The notes under the pieces were generated by a model. That model was not told where the DNA came from and searched no databases. It saw only the letters and a program-made list of their open reading frames with translations. Position numbers and translations under genes: made by a program. Source: Lachnospiraceae bacterium UBA3772 (GTDB lineage: Bacteria; Bacillota; Clostridia; Lachnospirales; Lachnospiraceae). Taken from it: 5,629 bases of DNA. Of this stretch, positions 1-5,629 are shown one piece after another; within the stretch, counting starts at the first letter, position 1, and every line of letters begins with the position of its first letter. The stretch is taken from NCBI GenBank assembly GCA_002371025.1, contig DFFQ01000162.1:1-5629 (forward strand), given 5' to 3'.

Positions 1-1481
1 GGATGTGGCTGATGGCCGGTCATTGCTGTTGTGGAATTATCCAGCACACAGAGCACCATATCTGCATCATTATAAACTGCATTTACAACACCAGTCATTC
101 CTGATGCAAAGAAAGTTGAATCGCCAACAAAGGCAAAATTAACTGTATCTTCATTTGTCCAGTGGAAGCCTTGAGCCATGTTAATGCCGGCTCCCATACA
201 AAGGCAGGTATCTACCATATCAAGAGGCATGGCATTTCCCAAGGTATAACAGCCTATATCTCCGCAGAAGTTGGCTTTTCTACCTTTCATAGCCTGCTTT
301 ACTGCATAAAATGAAGCTCTGTGTGGACAGCCTGCACAAAGTACCGGAGGTCTCATTGGAGGTGCAGGTCTACTCTCTGCACCACACTCTACTATTCCAG
401 CCTCTTCCGCATTTCCATTCTTAGCATTATCTTTACTCTTCTTTACTCTTAATTCTTCCAGAGTCTCTTCTGCAAAAAAGGCTTCTAACATTTCCTTTAC
501 TATGTCAGTAGAATTTTCACCCGCCAAAGGAGCATTTCCCGACCTCTTACCTTTGATATCTATATCAAGGTGAAAGATTCCTACAAGCTCTGTCAGCTTT
601 TGCTCTAAAAATGGCTCTAACTCTTCTACAGCCAGAACTGTCTTTACACCCTTAAGCGCTTCTCTCACAAAGCTTTCAGGAAATGGGTAAGGAGTTCCTA
701 TCCTGATAAGTTTTACATCTCTATCAAATGCTTTTAAGGCTTCTTTTGTGTACTGATAATTGATACCACTGCTTATAATGGCAAGGTCGCCTTTTCCTTC
801 CACTGTATTTCTCTTATAAGATGAAAAATCTTCTCCAATCTTTGGATTTCTCTTTTCTATCATCTCATGATTCATACGGGAAAGTCTTGGAAAGATGACC
901 CATTTCTTTGAATCTTTAACAAAGCCCTCGTAACTTGCAGGATTTACTTCCTCATCAAAATCAATTGCGGCATAAGCATGGTCTATTCTTGTGGTTGGTC
1001 TAAAGATCACTGGCGTGTGATATTTTTCTGAATAGCTGAATGCTTCCTCTATCATTTCAAATGCATCTTCCGGGCTTATTGGATCAAATACCGGTATCCT
1101 TGCAAGCTCAGCATACATTCTTGTATCCTGTTCTGTCTGTGAAGATATTGGTCCCGGATCATCCGCAACCACTATCACCATGCCGCCCTTTACTCCTACA
1201 TAAGCAAGGGACATAAGAGGATCCGCCGCTACATTAAGTCCTACCATTTTCATGGTGACTAAGCTTCTTGCTCCTGAATAAGAAGCTGCTGCTGCAACTT
1301 CAAGAGCCGCCTTTTCATTTACAGACCACTCAACGTGGATTTTTCCATTTTTATTATATTTTGCTACTGTTTCGATTATTTCTGAAGACGGGGTACCAGG
1401 ATATCCACAGCAGAGATTTACCCCTGCCTTGATTGCCCCCATGGCAATAGCCTGATTTCCCATTACATATTTTTTACTCAA
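1..1481 (-). CDS. iorA: Indolepyruvate:ferredoxin oxidoreductase, alpha subunit (3' end cut by window)
   Basis: IorA oxidatively decarboxylates aryl pyruvates such as indolepyruvate to aryl-acetyl-CoA, passing electrons to ferredoxin; it works in the cytoplasm with IorB. I translated 493 uninterrupted codons running off the left edge. The N-terminus has the family's opening motif GNQAIAMGAIKAGV (residues 8-21) followed by CCGYPGTPSSEI. The thiamine diphosphate half begins near residue 377 with RPPVLCAGCPHR (Cys382, Cys385), then GDIGCYTLG (407 on), and the TPP/Mg signature starts at GDS (453-455) and ends at DN (481-482). Family members are usually about 600 residues, so roughly 100 residues, including the C-terminal two-cluster ferredoxin domain, lie outside. 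A Lys/Asn/Glu-rich linker (about 345-372) separates the halves. The start is the TTG at 1479-1481, chosen because GGAGG sits 8 nt upstream and gives MSKKYVMGNQ; an in-frame ATG six codons later lacks such a site. iorB is expected next, beyond the window. Confidence 0.95.
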   Translation of the reverse strand, partial: MSKKYVMGNQAIAMGAIKAGVNLCCGYPGTPSSEIIETVAKYNKNGKIHVEWSVNEKAALEVAAAASYSGARSLVTMKMVGLNVAADPLMSLAYVGVKGGMVIVVADDPGPISSQTEQDTRMYAELARIPVFDPISPEDAFEMIEEAFSYSEKYHTPVIFRPTTRIDHAYAAIDFDEEVNPASYEGFVKDSKKWVIFPRLSRMNHEMIEKRNPKIGEDFSSYKRNTVEGKGDLAIISSGINYQYTKEALKAFDRDVKLIRIGTPYPFPESFVREALKGVKTVLAVEELEPFLEQKLTELVGIFHLDIDIKGKRSGNAPLAGENSTDIVKEMLEAFFAEETLEELRVKKSKDNAKNGNAEEAGIVECGAESRPAPPMRPPVLCAGCPHRASFYAVKQAMKGRKANFCGDIGCYTLGNAMPLDMVDTCLCMGAGINMAQGFHWTNEDTVNFAFVGDSTFFASGMTGVVNAVYNDADMVLCVLDNSTTAMTGHQPH

Positions 1482-1489
1482 GTTTTTAA

Positions 1490-1494
1490 CCTCC
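1490..1494 (-). promoter_or_regulatory. Shine-Dalgarno site of iorA (decides a TTG start)
   Basis: A perfect GGAGG on the minus strand lies 8 nt before TTG. It is the main reason for preferring the TTG over the ATG at 1461-1463. Confidence 0.8.
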
Positions 1495-1518
1495 GGATCA
1501 AAACAAAAACTGCTAATT

Positions 1519-1527
1519 ATTATATCA
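1519..1527 (-). promoter_or_regulatory. Extended -10 promoter of iorA
   Basis: Read on the minus strand, the site is TGATATAAT: a perfect TATAAT -10 box with the TGn extension. Transcription would begin near 1512, giving a leader of about 30 nt before the TTG. No good -35 match is found 16-18 bp upstream, which is usual for extended -10 promoters. It supports iorA being transcribed independently of the potassium channel gene, although no clear terminator separates them. Confidence 0.6.
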
Positions 1528-1619
1528 TATTTAACGCTTTAAATCATTAAACTGCATTGATTTTTTTCTATGCCAAATTCACTTTTATTTTTTTCTCTGC
1601 TTTAAATCCCATAAAATTT

Positions 1620-2825
1620 TTATACGTCGAATTTTTCCTTACTGTAGATAACAACCTTATCATCAGTTTTTAAGATAAGATCAGCTTTGGGTTCAATAAA
1701 ATCTTTATTTCTGATAATTGTGGCCACGTAGGATTTTCTTGACAGATCCAGCTCATTCAGTTTTTTCTTGTTCCATTTATGATCTGCAGAAACATTTATC
1801 TGCTTAACACTCATATTATAGCCTTCAAGACTTCCTTCTGCTCCAATAAGGATATTGTCATCATTCCTTAAGATCACATTTTGCTTTGGTACTATAAACT
1901 GCCCATCTCTAAGGATTCCCGTTATAGTCATCGCCTTAGGCAGAATTATCTCACCTATCTTTTTTCCTGCCCATTCATCTTTAAAATTGATCTTTACCTG
2001 TACAAAATTGATCATCTTTTCATCTGAAAAACCATCTAATTCTTTTAAACTTGAATACTGCTCAACGAATCCGGCAGAAATGATACCTGTTGGAATAGCA
2101 ACCATACCTACCCCTAGAAAAGCTATTGCTATTCCCAGCATTTTCCCAAGAATTGTTATTGGATAGATATCTCCATAACCAACAGTAAGAAGGGTTGATG
2201 CCGACCACCATATCCCTGAAAATGCATTTGCAAACACTTCCGGCTGTTTAGTATGTTCTACTGAATACATGCAAAGAGAAGAAGCCACCATAAGGATAAG
2301 TATTATAAATACACTGGAAAGCAGTTGCTGTTTCTTACACTTAAGGACTTCTGTGATAACATTTAATGAATCATAATAAGCATTGATCCTGAAAAGTCGA
2401 AGTATCCTCACTACTCGAAACATTCTAAAGACCGCTGCTCCAGCCGGAAAAAATACCGGCAGATAATAAGGTAAAAAGGATAGAAGATCAACTATCCCTG
2501 AAAATGAAAATATATACTTTCTTATAGATGGAATAACTTTATCTCTTGGATAAAGAAGATCCGCAGTAAGTATGCGGAGTATATAATCTATGGCAAAAAA
2601 GAATATTGTTACTTTCTCAATGATAAGAAGCCACCCGCCATAGCTTTTATTGATAGAATCAAATGTCATAAGTATCGCACCGACCAGATTAAGCAGGAGG
2701 GCACTTATACTTATAATATCATAACTGGTATTTAGTTTGTCATCTACTACCCCCACAGATACCATAGTAAACAAACGGCTCTGTATTTTTCTCCATTTAC
2801 TTTCCTTTTTCTCTTCTTCTCCCAT
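1620..2825 (-). CDS. Voltage-gated potassium channel, six TM segments plus two C-terminal TrkA_C domains
   Basis: This 401-residue inner-membrane protein should form a tetrameric K+ channel. The selectivity filter TVGYGD is at 214-219, between S5 (about 168-188) and S6 (about 225-255, with the PTG kink at 245-247). The voltage sensor looks intact: S1 about 34-55; S2 about 64-87 with the charge-transfer motif FxxDxxxR (Phe77, Asp80, Arg84); S3 with Asp113; and S4 with five arginines at every third position (134, 137, 140, 143, 146). The cytoplasmic tail holds two TrkA_C/RCK_C-like units (275-328 and 341-394) that align without gaps, 17 of 54 residues identical. No Rossmann RCK_N/TrkA_N domain is visible. 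TrkA_C domains in other proteins bind small ligands, c-di-AMP among them; that role here is inference. The ATG at 2823-2825 is preceded by GGGGGA with an 11-nt gap. It lies 84 bp downstream of the HAD gene with no terminator between, so the two may be co-transcribed. Confidence 0.95.
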   Translation of the reverse strand: MGEEEKKESKWRKIQSRLFTMVSVGVVDDKLNTSYDIISISALLLNLVGAILMTFDSINKSYGGWLLIIEKVTIFFFAIDYILRILTADLLYPRDKVIPSIRKYIFSFSGIVDLLSFLPYYLPVFFPAGAAVFRMFRVVRILRLFRINAYYDSLNVITEVLKCKKQQLLSSVFIILILMVASSLCMYSVEHTKQPEVFANAFSGIWWSASTLLTVGYGDIYPITILGKMLGIAIAFLGVGMVAIPTGIISAGFVEQYSSLKELDGFSDEKMINFVQVKINFKDEWAGKKIGEIILPKAMTITGILRDGQFIVPKQNVILRNDDNILIGAEGSLEGYNMSVKQINVSADHKWNKKKLNELDLSRKSYVATIIRNKDFIEPKADLILKTDDKVVIYSKEKFDV

Positions 2826-2909
2826 ATATTTATAAATCCCCCAAATAATCTAAATCATTAGCCTTTGCCCATATATTTTTTAGCCCTTACTCTTATTTTT
2901 ATATACAGA

Positions 2910-3563
2910 CTATTCATTTAGATAACCAATTACAGCATTTAAATCATTAAGCACCTTATCAGAGAGTTTTTTCATCTCATCATCTGCCTCTAAAAGGTCT
3001 GGCACCATGATAGGTTTTAATCCCCCACGGAACGCTGCTCTTATGCCATTATATGAATCTTCTATTGCATAGGCTCTATCAGGCTTAACTCCAACAGCTT
3101 CACACGCCTTAAGGAAGATATCAGGTTCAGGCTTACTTCTATTAACCATGTCTCCTGTCACTATCTCATCAAAGAAGGAATAAATCCCGGCGTCCCTTAA
3201 CTCCTTTTCTACGGTCTCTTTTCTAGAAGATGATGCCAAAGCTATCTTCTTATTATTCTCCTTTAGATATTCTAAGATATCTTTAACTCCCTTCTTCATA
3301 GGAAGTTTTCCACCGTCATATCTTTCGTGATACATCTTTGATGCAAGAGAAGCATATTCATCATAAGGAAAATCATCGCCATAGGCTTCTAATACGATAC
3401 TCTTTGTTTTTTCCATTGTAGTACCTGTACACTTTAGAAAAACCTCATATATATTTTCAAAGTTTTTCTCTTTCGAAAGCTCTAACCAGCATAAAAGAGT
3501 TGCCCTCTCTGAATCAAATATAACACCATCCATATCAAATATAACTGCATCAAAATCTTTCAA
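2910..3563 (-). CDS. HAD-superfamily hydrolase, beta-phosphoglucomutase-like subfamily
   Basis: This 217-residue cytoplasmic, Mg-dependent phosphatase or phosphomutase has a complete set of HAD motifs. Motif I is FDMDGVIFDSE, with the nucleophile Asp10 and acid/base Asp12. Motif II is Ser111 or Ser112 in ALASSSRK. Motif III is Lys144 in SKPEPDIF. Motif IV is Glu168-Asp169 in AIEDSYNGI. A small helical cap lies between motifs I and II (about 16-90), as in subfamily IA. The length is normal. Related proteins include beta-phosphoglucomutases and sugar-phosphate or glycolate phosphatases; the substrate cannot be read from the sequence. The start is TTG (3561-3563) with GGAG 10 nt upstream; there is no in-frame ATG or GTG between it and the upstream stop. 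Upstream is the epimerase gene (131-bp gap) and downstream the potassium channel (84-bp gap). I see no convincing promoter of its own. Confidence 0.94.
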   Translation of the reverse strand: MKDFDAVIFDMDGVIFDSERATLLCWLELSKEKNFENIYEVFLKCTGTTMEKTKSIVLEAYGDDFPYDEYASLASKMYHERYDGGKLPMKKGVKDILEYLKENNKKIALASSSRKETVEKELRDAGIYSFFDEIVTGDMVNRSKPEPDIFLKACEAVGVKPDRAYAIEDSYNGIRAAFRGGLKPIMVPDLLEADDEMKKLSDKVLNDLNAVIGYLNE

Positions 3564-3573
3564 AGCCTGATCA

Positions 3574-3577
3574 CTCC
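3574..3577 (-). promoter_or_regulatory. Shine-Dalgarno site of the HAD gene (TTG start)
   Basis: GGAG on the minus strand, 10 nt before the TTG start. The reading frame upstream runs into a stop without any ATG or GTG, so the TTG is the only reasonable initiator. Confidence 0.65.
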
Positions 3578-3694
3578 ATTTTATTTTTTCTTCTATATTC
3601 GTAATTTACCAGTGACATTTTTATTTGCCATTTATTTAGTCAATAACCTGTTTTTATCATATCATCCATTGTAGGATGGCCAAGCATTTGATAC

Positions 3695-4600
3695 CTAATG
3701 GCTTAGATTTTCATCTATATACTGAATATAAGGCTTTTTAATTACCTCATCCTGATTATCTTTATACCAGTCAAAGCACTCCTTAAGGCCTTCTATTAGA
3801 TCTATATCCTCTTTAACTAAAGTATGCTGTTTTGTTACATCCAGACTGTAATCATAATCAAAGAAACTAAAATATGCTCTTTGCATAATATTCTGATAAA
3901 CATTTTCAAACTCAGCATTTTTTCCTGCAACTTTGTAACACGCTTCTACCCACTGTTTAACTGTTACACTTGTTTTATTTCCCACATTTAATATGTGATC
4001 ATTAGGACGTTCTTCTATTATTTTTTCTATGATACGGCATAAATCTCTGACATGTAAAAATTGAAGTTTCATCTCACCATCACGAGGAAGATAGAATTTT
4101 CTATCTGCCATAGCACAGTCAAATACAAATGCCTCTCTATAAACATTGTTCATTTGGCCATAGAGATATGGTGGTCTAAGAATATAGGCCTCTGGGACCA
4201 TTTCAAGCAACGCACGCTCTGCTGCGATCTTATCGGTTCCATACCAGGTCCAGATTTTATTTTCAGATAGTTCTGCTTCTTCTTTATATGGAAGGAATGC
4301 CTTATCGGAATATACCGCACTGGAACTTATCATAATGTAAGTCTCAAATTTAGGAATTGAACCTACAAAACCCCTGATATCAGCCTCTTTATAGGCAGTT
4401 ATATCAATGACTGCATCAAAGCTAAGTCCCTCTAACTTACCTTTAATATCATGGCGATTTCCCCTTATAAATGTTACCCCTTCAACCTGCGGCTTACTTC
4501 CCCTGTTTAAAACATATACCTGATAGCCTTTTTCAACAAAATATTTTGCTGTGAATTTACTAACAAATACTGTTCCACCTGTAATAAGTACTTTTTTCAC
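3695..4600 (-). CDS. NAD-dependent epimerase/dehydratase, atypical SDR (CSP41-like type)
   Basis: This is a cytoplasmic nucleotide-binding protein of the extended/atypical short-chain dehydrogenase group, 301 residues from the chosen start. The N-terminal Rossmann fold opens VKKVLITGGTVFVSKF (residues 1-16), with the third glycine of GxxGxxG replaced by Ser14. Then come LNRG (31-34, end of beta 2), VIDITAY (about 65-71), the serine stretch ISSSAVY (Ser92-94), and a YGTDK catalytic-type pair (Tyr120, Lys124). RPPYLYG and LHVRDL mark the substrate half. The likely role is a sugar-nucleotide epimerase/reductase or an RNA-binding relative; the substrate is unknown. The frame remains open upstream to an ATG at 4694-4696, but I place the start at GTG 4598-4600. 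GGGAGG lies just before it, the conserved fold begins exactly there, the extra 32 residues are Phe/Lys/Arg-rich and unlike the family, and a promoter lies inside that extension. The SD-to-GTG gap is short (4 nt). Confidence 0.9.
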   Translation of the reverse strand: MKKVLITGGTVFVSKFTAKYFVEKGYQVYVLNRGSKPQVEGVTFIRGNRHDIKGKLEGLSFDAVIDITAYKEADIRGFVGSIPKFETYIMISSSAVYSDKAFLPYKEEAELSENKIWTWYGTDKIAAERALLEMVPEAYILRPPYLYGQMNNVYREAFVFDCAMADRKFYLPRDGEMKLQFLHVRDLCRIIEKIIEERPNDHILNVGNKTSVTVKQWVEACYKVAGKNAEFENVYQNIMQRAYFSFFDYDYSLDVTKQHTLVKEDIDLIEGLKECFDWYKDNQDEVIKKPYIQYIDENLSH

Positions 4601-4604
4601 ATGA

Positions 4605-4610
4605 CCTCCC
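4605..4610 (-). promoter_or_regulatory. Shine-Dalgarno site of the epimerase gene (decides GTG start)
   Basis: GGGAGG on the minus strand, 4 nt before GTG. It is the strongest ribosome binding site near the 5' end of this gene; the ATG at 4696 has only a weak AAGGG two bases away. Confidence 0.7.
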
Positions 4611-4611
4611 G

Positions 4612-4638
4612 GTAGAAAAAAACAAAAAAACTGTCTAC
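4612..4638 (-). promoter_or_regulatory. T-rich leader with a small inverted repeat ahead of the epimerase
   Basis: Minus-strand GTAGA (4634-4638) and TCTAC (4612-4616) are complementary and enclose a region dominated by two runs of seven T separated by one G. The last two T of the second run fall in the right arm's TC junction and flank. The predicted transcript start (about 4639) is right at the left arm and the SD follows the right arm within two bases. A 5-bp stem with a 17-nt loop is weak, so any regulatory role is speculative. Confidence 0.3.
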
Positions 4639-4645
4639 GCTTAAA

Positions 4646-4674
4646 TAAATACACAGATTTTATGTTTTTGTCAA
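4646..4674 (-). promoter_or_regulatory. Sigma-70-type promoter of the epimerase gene
   Basis: On the minus strand there is a perfect -35 TTGACA (4669-4674), a 17-bp spacer, and a -10 TATTTA (4646-4651) that keeps the first three consensus bases only. Transcription would start near 4639, about 39 nt before the GTG start at 4600. The promoter lies within the theoretical N-terminal extension of the longest reading frame and so supports the shorter protein. Confidence 0.6.
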
Positions 4675-4677
4675 CAA

Positions 4678-4706
4678 GAAAAGGTATGCAATTCATAGCC
4701 CTTTTC
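4678..4706 (-). repeat. Inverted repeat (11+11 bp) just upstream of the epimerase promoter
   Basis: On the plus strand GAAAAGGTATG (4678-4688) is followed by five bases, then CATA, a two-base GC bulge (4698-4699), and CCTTTTC, giving 11 complementary pairs. Its inner edge is three bases from the TTGACA -35 box. It may be an operator for a regulator, or a weak secondary terminator behind the MATE gene (the minus strand continues CCTTTTCTTG). The sequence does not decide between these. Confidence 0.5.
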
Positions 4707-4729
4707 GTATTTCATGTCGCGCTATAAAT

Positions 4730-4771
4730 AAAAAAAGGAGTCCTTGGATAAATAATCCAGGGAGTCCTTTT
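4730..4771 (-). terminator. Rho-independent terminator of the MATE gene
   Basis: Nine bases after the MATE stop codon, the minus strand forms a 17-position stem (arms 4755-4771 and 4733-4749) around a five-base TATTT loop. Fifteen positions pair; one C-C and one C-A mismatch interrupt it. A run of seven T follows (complement of 4730-4736), four of them paired with the leading A run. In the opposite direction the C-A mismatch becomes G-U, but only four T follow, so activity on the plus strand would be weaker. Confidence 0.88.
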
Positions 4772-4780
4772 ATTGCTACT

Positions 4781-5629
4781 TTATGCTATTGCTTTAGTTC
4801 TTTTGCCAATTAAACAATAGTATGTCACCATGAGCATCAGAAAAGCGCCTATCCATGCAGATACTTCAGAAATGGCAATTCCCTTAAATCCGTTCCTTCC
4901 TACCAAAAAGCCAAAGATCAGTCTCATAATGACTTCGAGCCCGCCTGAGAGCATTGGTATAAAGGTATTGCCAAACCCCTGAACAGAGTATCTGTATACA
5001 AAAAGCCAGCCCAGGGCAAAAAAGCTTATTCCCATGATCGGCATGAAATCGGAACAATAACCGATTATCATGTTGTCAGTCAGCAGCATCCTTGCCAGGC
5101 TTCCGGGCACAAATATCATAAGGAGCGATATAGGCACATTCACAAGTGTAGAGAGCATCAGGCCCTGTCTTACTCCTGTGCGTATCCTGTCATATTTGCC
5201 AGCGCCCTTATTTTGCCCCACAAAGGTCATCATGGAAAGACCTACGGACATTCCGAACTGCTCAAAGAGTGATGCAAATTTCATGCAGGCTGAATAGGCT
5301 GCCACATATACGCTTCCCATAAGATTTACGAAGTACTGCAATACCATGGCCCCTGCAGCTGTGACCGAATTCATAAGTGCCACAGGAAGTCCTATTTTCA
5401 TCAGTTCAACCAATATATTCTTTTCATCTGCTATTTCTGACGTGTCTTTTCCCAGACTCATAAAATCGATGGTTCTAAGCTTTTTAAGGCACAAAAGGTA
5501 TGATACAAACTGAGAGACCACTGTTGCCACTGCTGCTCCGACAACTCCTGTGCCAAAGGCCATTATGAAAATAATATCAAGCATGATGTTCACGAGTGAT
5601 GAACAGATCATAGCAGTGAGGGGCGTTCT
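4781..5629 (-). CDS. MATE-family multidrug/cation antiporter (5' end cut by window)
   Basis: This membrane exporter uses a Na+ or H+ gradient to expel drugs or metabolites. Only the last 282 residues are present; the frame is open through the right edge, and the family is usually about 450 residues, so about 165 N-terminal residues and the true start are outside. The visible part opens RTPLTAM followed by a hydrophobic segment typical of mid-protein MATE sequence, and continues through roughly seven to eight membrane segments. The second-half family signature GQNKGAGKYDRIR follows a segment ending in MMTFV (about residue 138 of the fragment), and VQGFGNTFIPM is the matching late-helix motif. 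It ends KRTKAIA. The methionine at 5609-5611 is internal, not a start: the homology runs through it and no ribosome site precedes it. A strong terminator follows. Local GC is higher than in the neighbouring genes. The substrate is unknown. Confidence 0.93.
   Translation of the reverse strand, partial: RTPLTAMICSSLVNIMLDIIFIMAFGTGVVGAAVATVVSQFVSYLLCLKKLRTIDFMSLGKDTSEIADEKNILVELMKIGLPVALMNSVTAAGAMVLQYFVNLMGSVYVAAYSACMKFASLFEQFGMSVGLSMMTFVGQNKGAGKYDRIRTGVRQGLMLSTLVNVPISLLMIFVPGSLARMLLTDNMIIGYCSDFMPIMGISFFALGWLFVYRYSVQGFGNTFIPMLSGGLEVIMRLIFGFLVGRNGFKGIAISEVSAWIGAFLMLMVTYYCLIGKRTKAIA

Noticed and set aside
1554..1573. Weak GCAT...ATGC inverted repeat between the channel and iorA as a terminator
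   Set aside because: The stem is four pairs plus two past a mismatch, the loop is a run of A, and no T run follows on the minus strand.
1855..2166. Plus-strand open frame of 103 codons
   Set aside because: It lies wholly opposite the potassium channel gene, has no ribosome site or recognisable domain, and is an antisense shadow; the same applies to plus-strand frames at 4061-4270 and 5070-5297.
2826..2909. A promoter or terminator between the HAD and potassium channel genes
   Set aside because: Only A/T-rich words and a short GGCTAA repeat are visible; no paired -35/-10 boxes and no stem with a T run.
3663..3678. CATCC/GGATG hairpin with a six-base loop after the epimerase stop, as a possible terminator
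   Set aside because: The stem is only five pairs and the minus strand continues A-rich with no T run, so it does not look like an intrinsic terminator; read-through into the HAD gene is possible.
3564..3694. A promoter for the HAD gene (TTGACT on the minus strand at about 3639-3644)
   Set aside because: No acceptable -10 box lies 15-19 bp downstream of the TTGACT; the region is simply AT-rich.
1..5629. A defence island, mobile element, CRISPR array, riboswitch or RNA gene forming a new system
   Set aside because: All five genes belong to common metabolic or transport families with full motifs; no array of repeats, transposase, tRNA or conserved RNA structure is visible, and the genes have no shared function that would suggest a new system.

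Overview
The window is about 5.6 kb and carries five protein genes, all on the minus strand and tightly packed (gaps of 84 to 180 bp). Two genes are cut by the window edges. It looks like low-to-mid GC chromosomal DNA of a strictly anaerobic Firmicute, probably class Clostridia and plausibly Lachnospiraceae. The reasons are an indolepyruvate:ferredoxin oxidoreductase (an oxygen-sensitive, ferredoxin-dependent enzyme), strong GGAGG ribosome binding sites, use of TTG and GTG starts, AT-rich spacers and an intrinsic terminator with a T run. The taxonomic call is inference from gene content and style only.

In the direction of transcription (right to left) the layout is as follows. (1) 4781-5629 is the C-terminal two thirds of a MATE-family multidrug/cation exporter, closed by a strong intrinsic terminator at 4730-4771. 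(2) A control region at 4601-4720 holds an 11+11 bp dyad, a TTGACA promoter and a T-rich leader, and drives (3) an atypical NAD-dependent epimerase/dehydratase at 3695-4600. Its start is best placed at a GTG 32 codons inside the longest reading frame. (4) 2910-3563 is a HAD-superfamily phosphatase/beta-phosphoglucomutase-like hydrolase with a TTG start. (5) 1620-2825 is a six-transmembrane voltage-gated potassium channel whose cytoplasmic tail is two tandem TrkA_C (RCK_C) domains without a visible RCK_N domain. (6) 1-1481 is iorA, the large subunit of indolepyruvate:ferredoxin oxidoreductase, with a TTG start and its own extended -10 promoter. Its C-terminal ferredoxin domain lies beyond the left edge.

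The genes do not form an obvious pathway. Terminator and promoter placement suggests at least three transcription units: MATE; epimerase, possibly reading on into HAD and the channel; and iorA with whatever follows, presumably iorB outside the window. I see no mobile element, CRISPR array, RNA gene, phage gene or toxin/antitoxin pair, and nothing that amounts to a new multi-gene system. The most interesting points are the tandem TrkA_C tail of the potassium channel, a possible c-di-AMP sensor, and the compact control region upstream of the epimerase.
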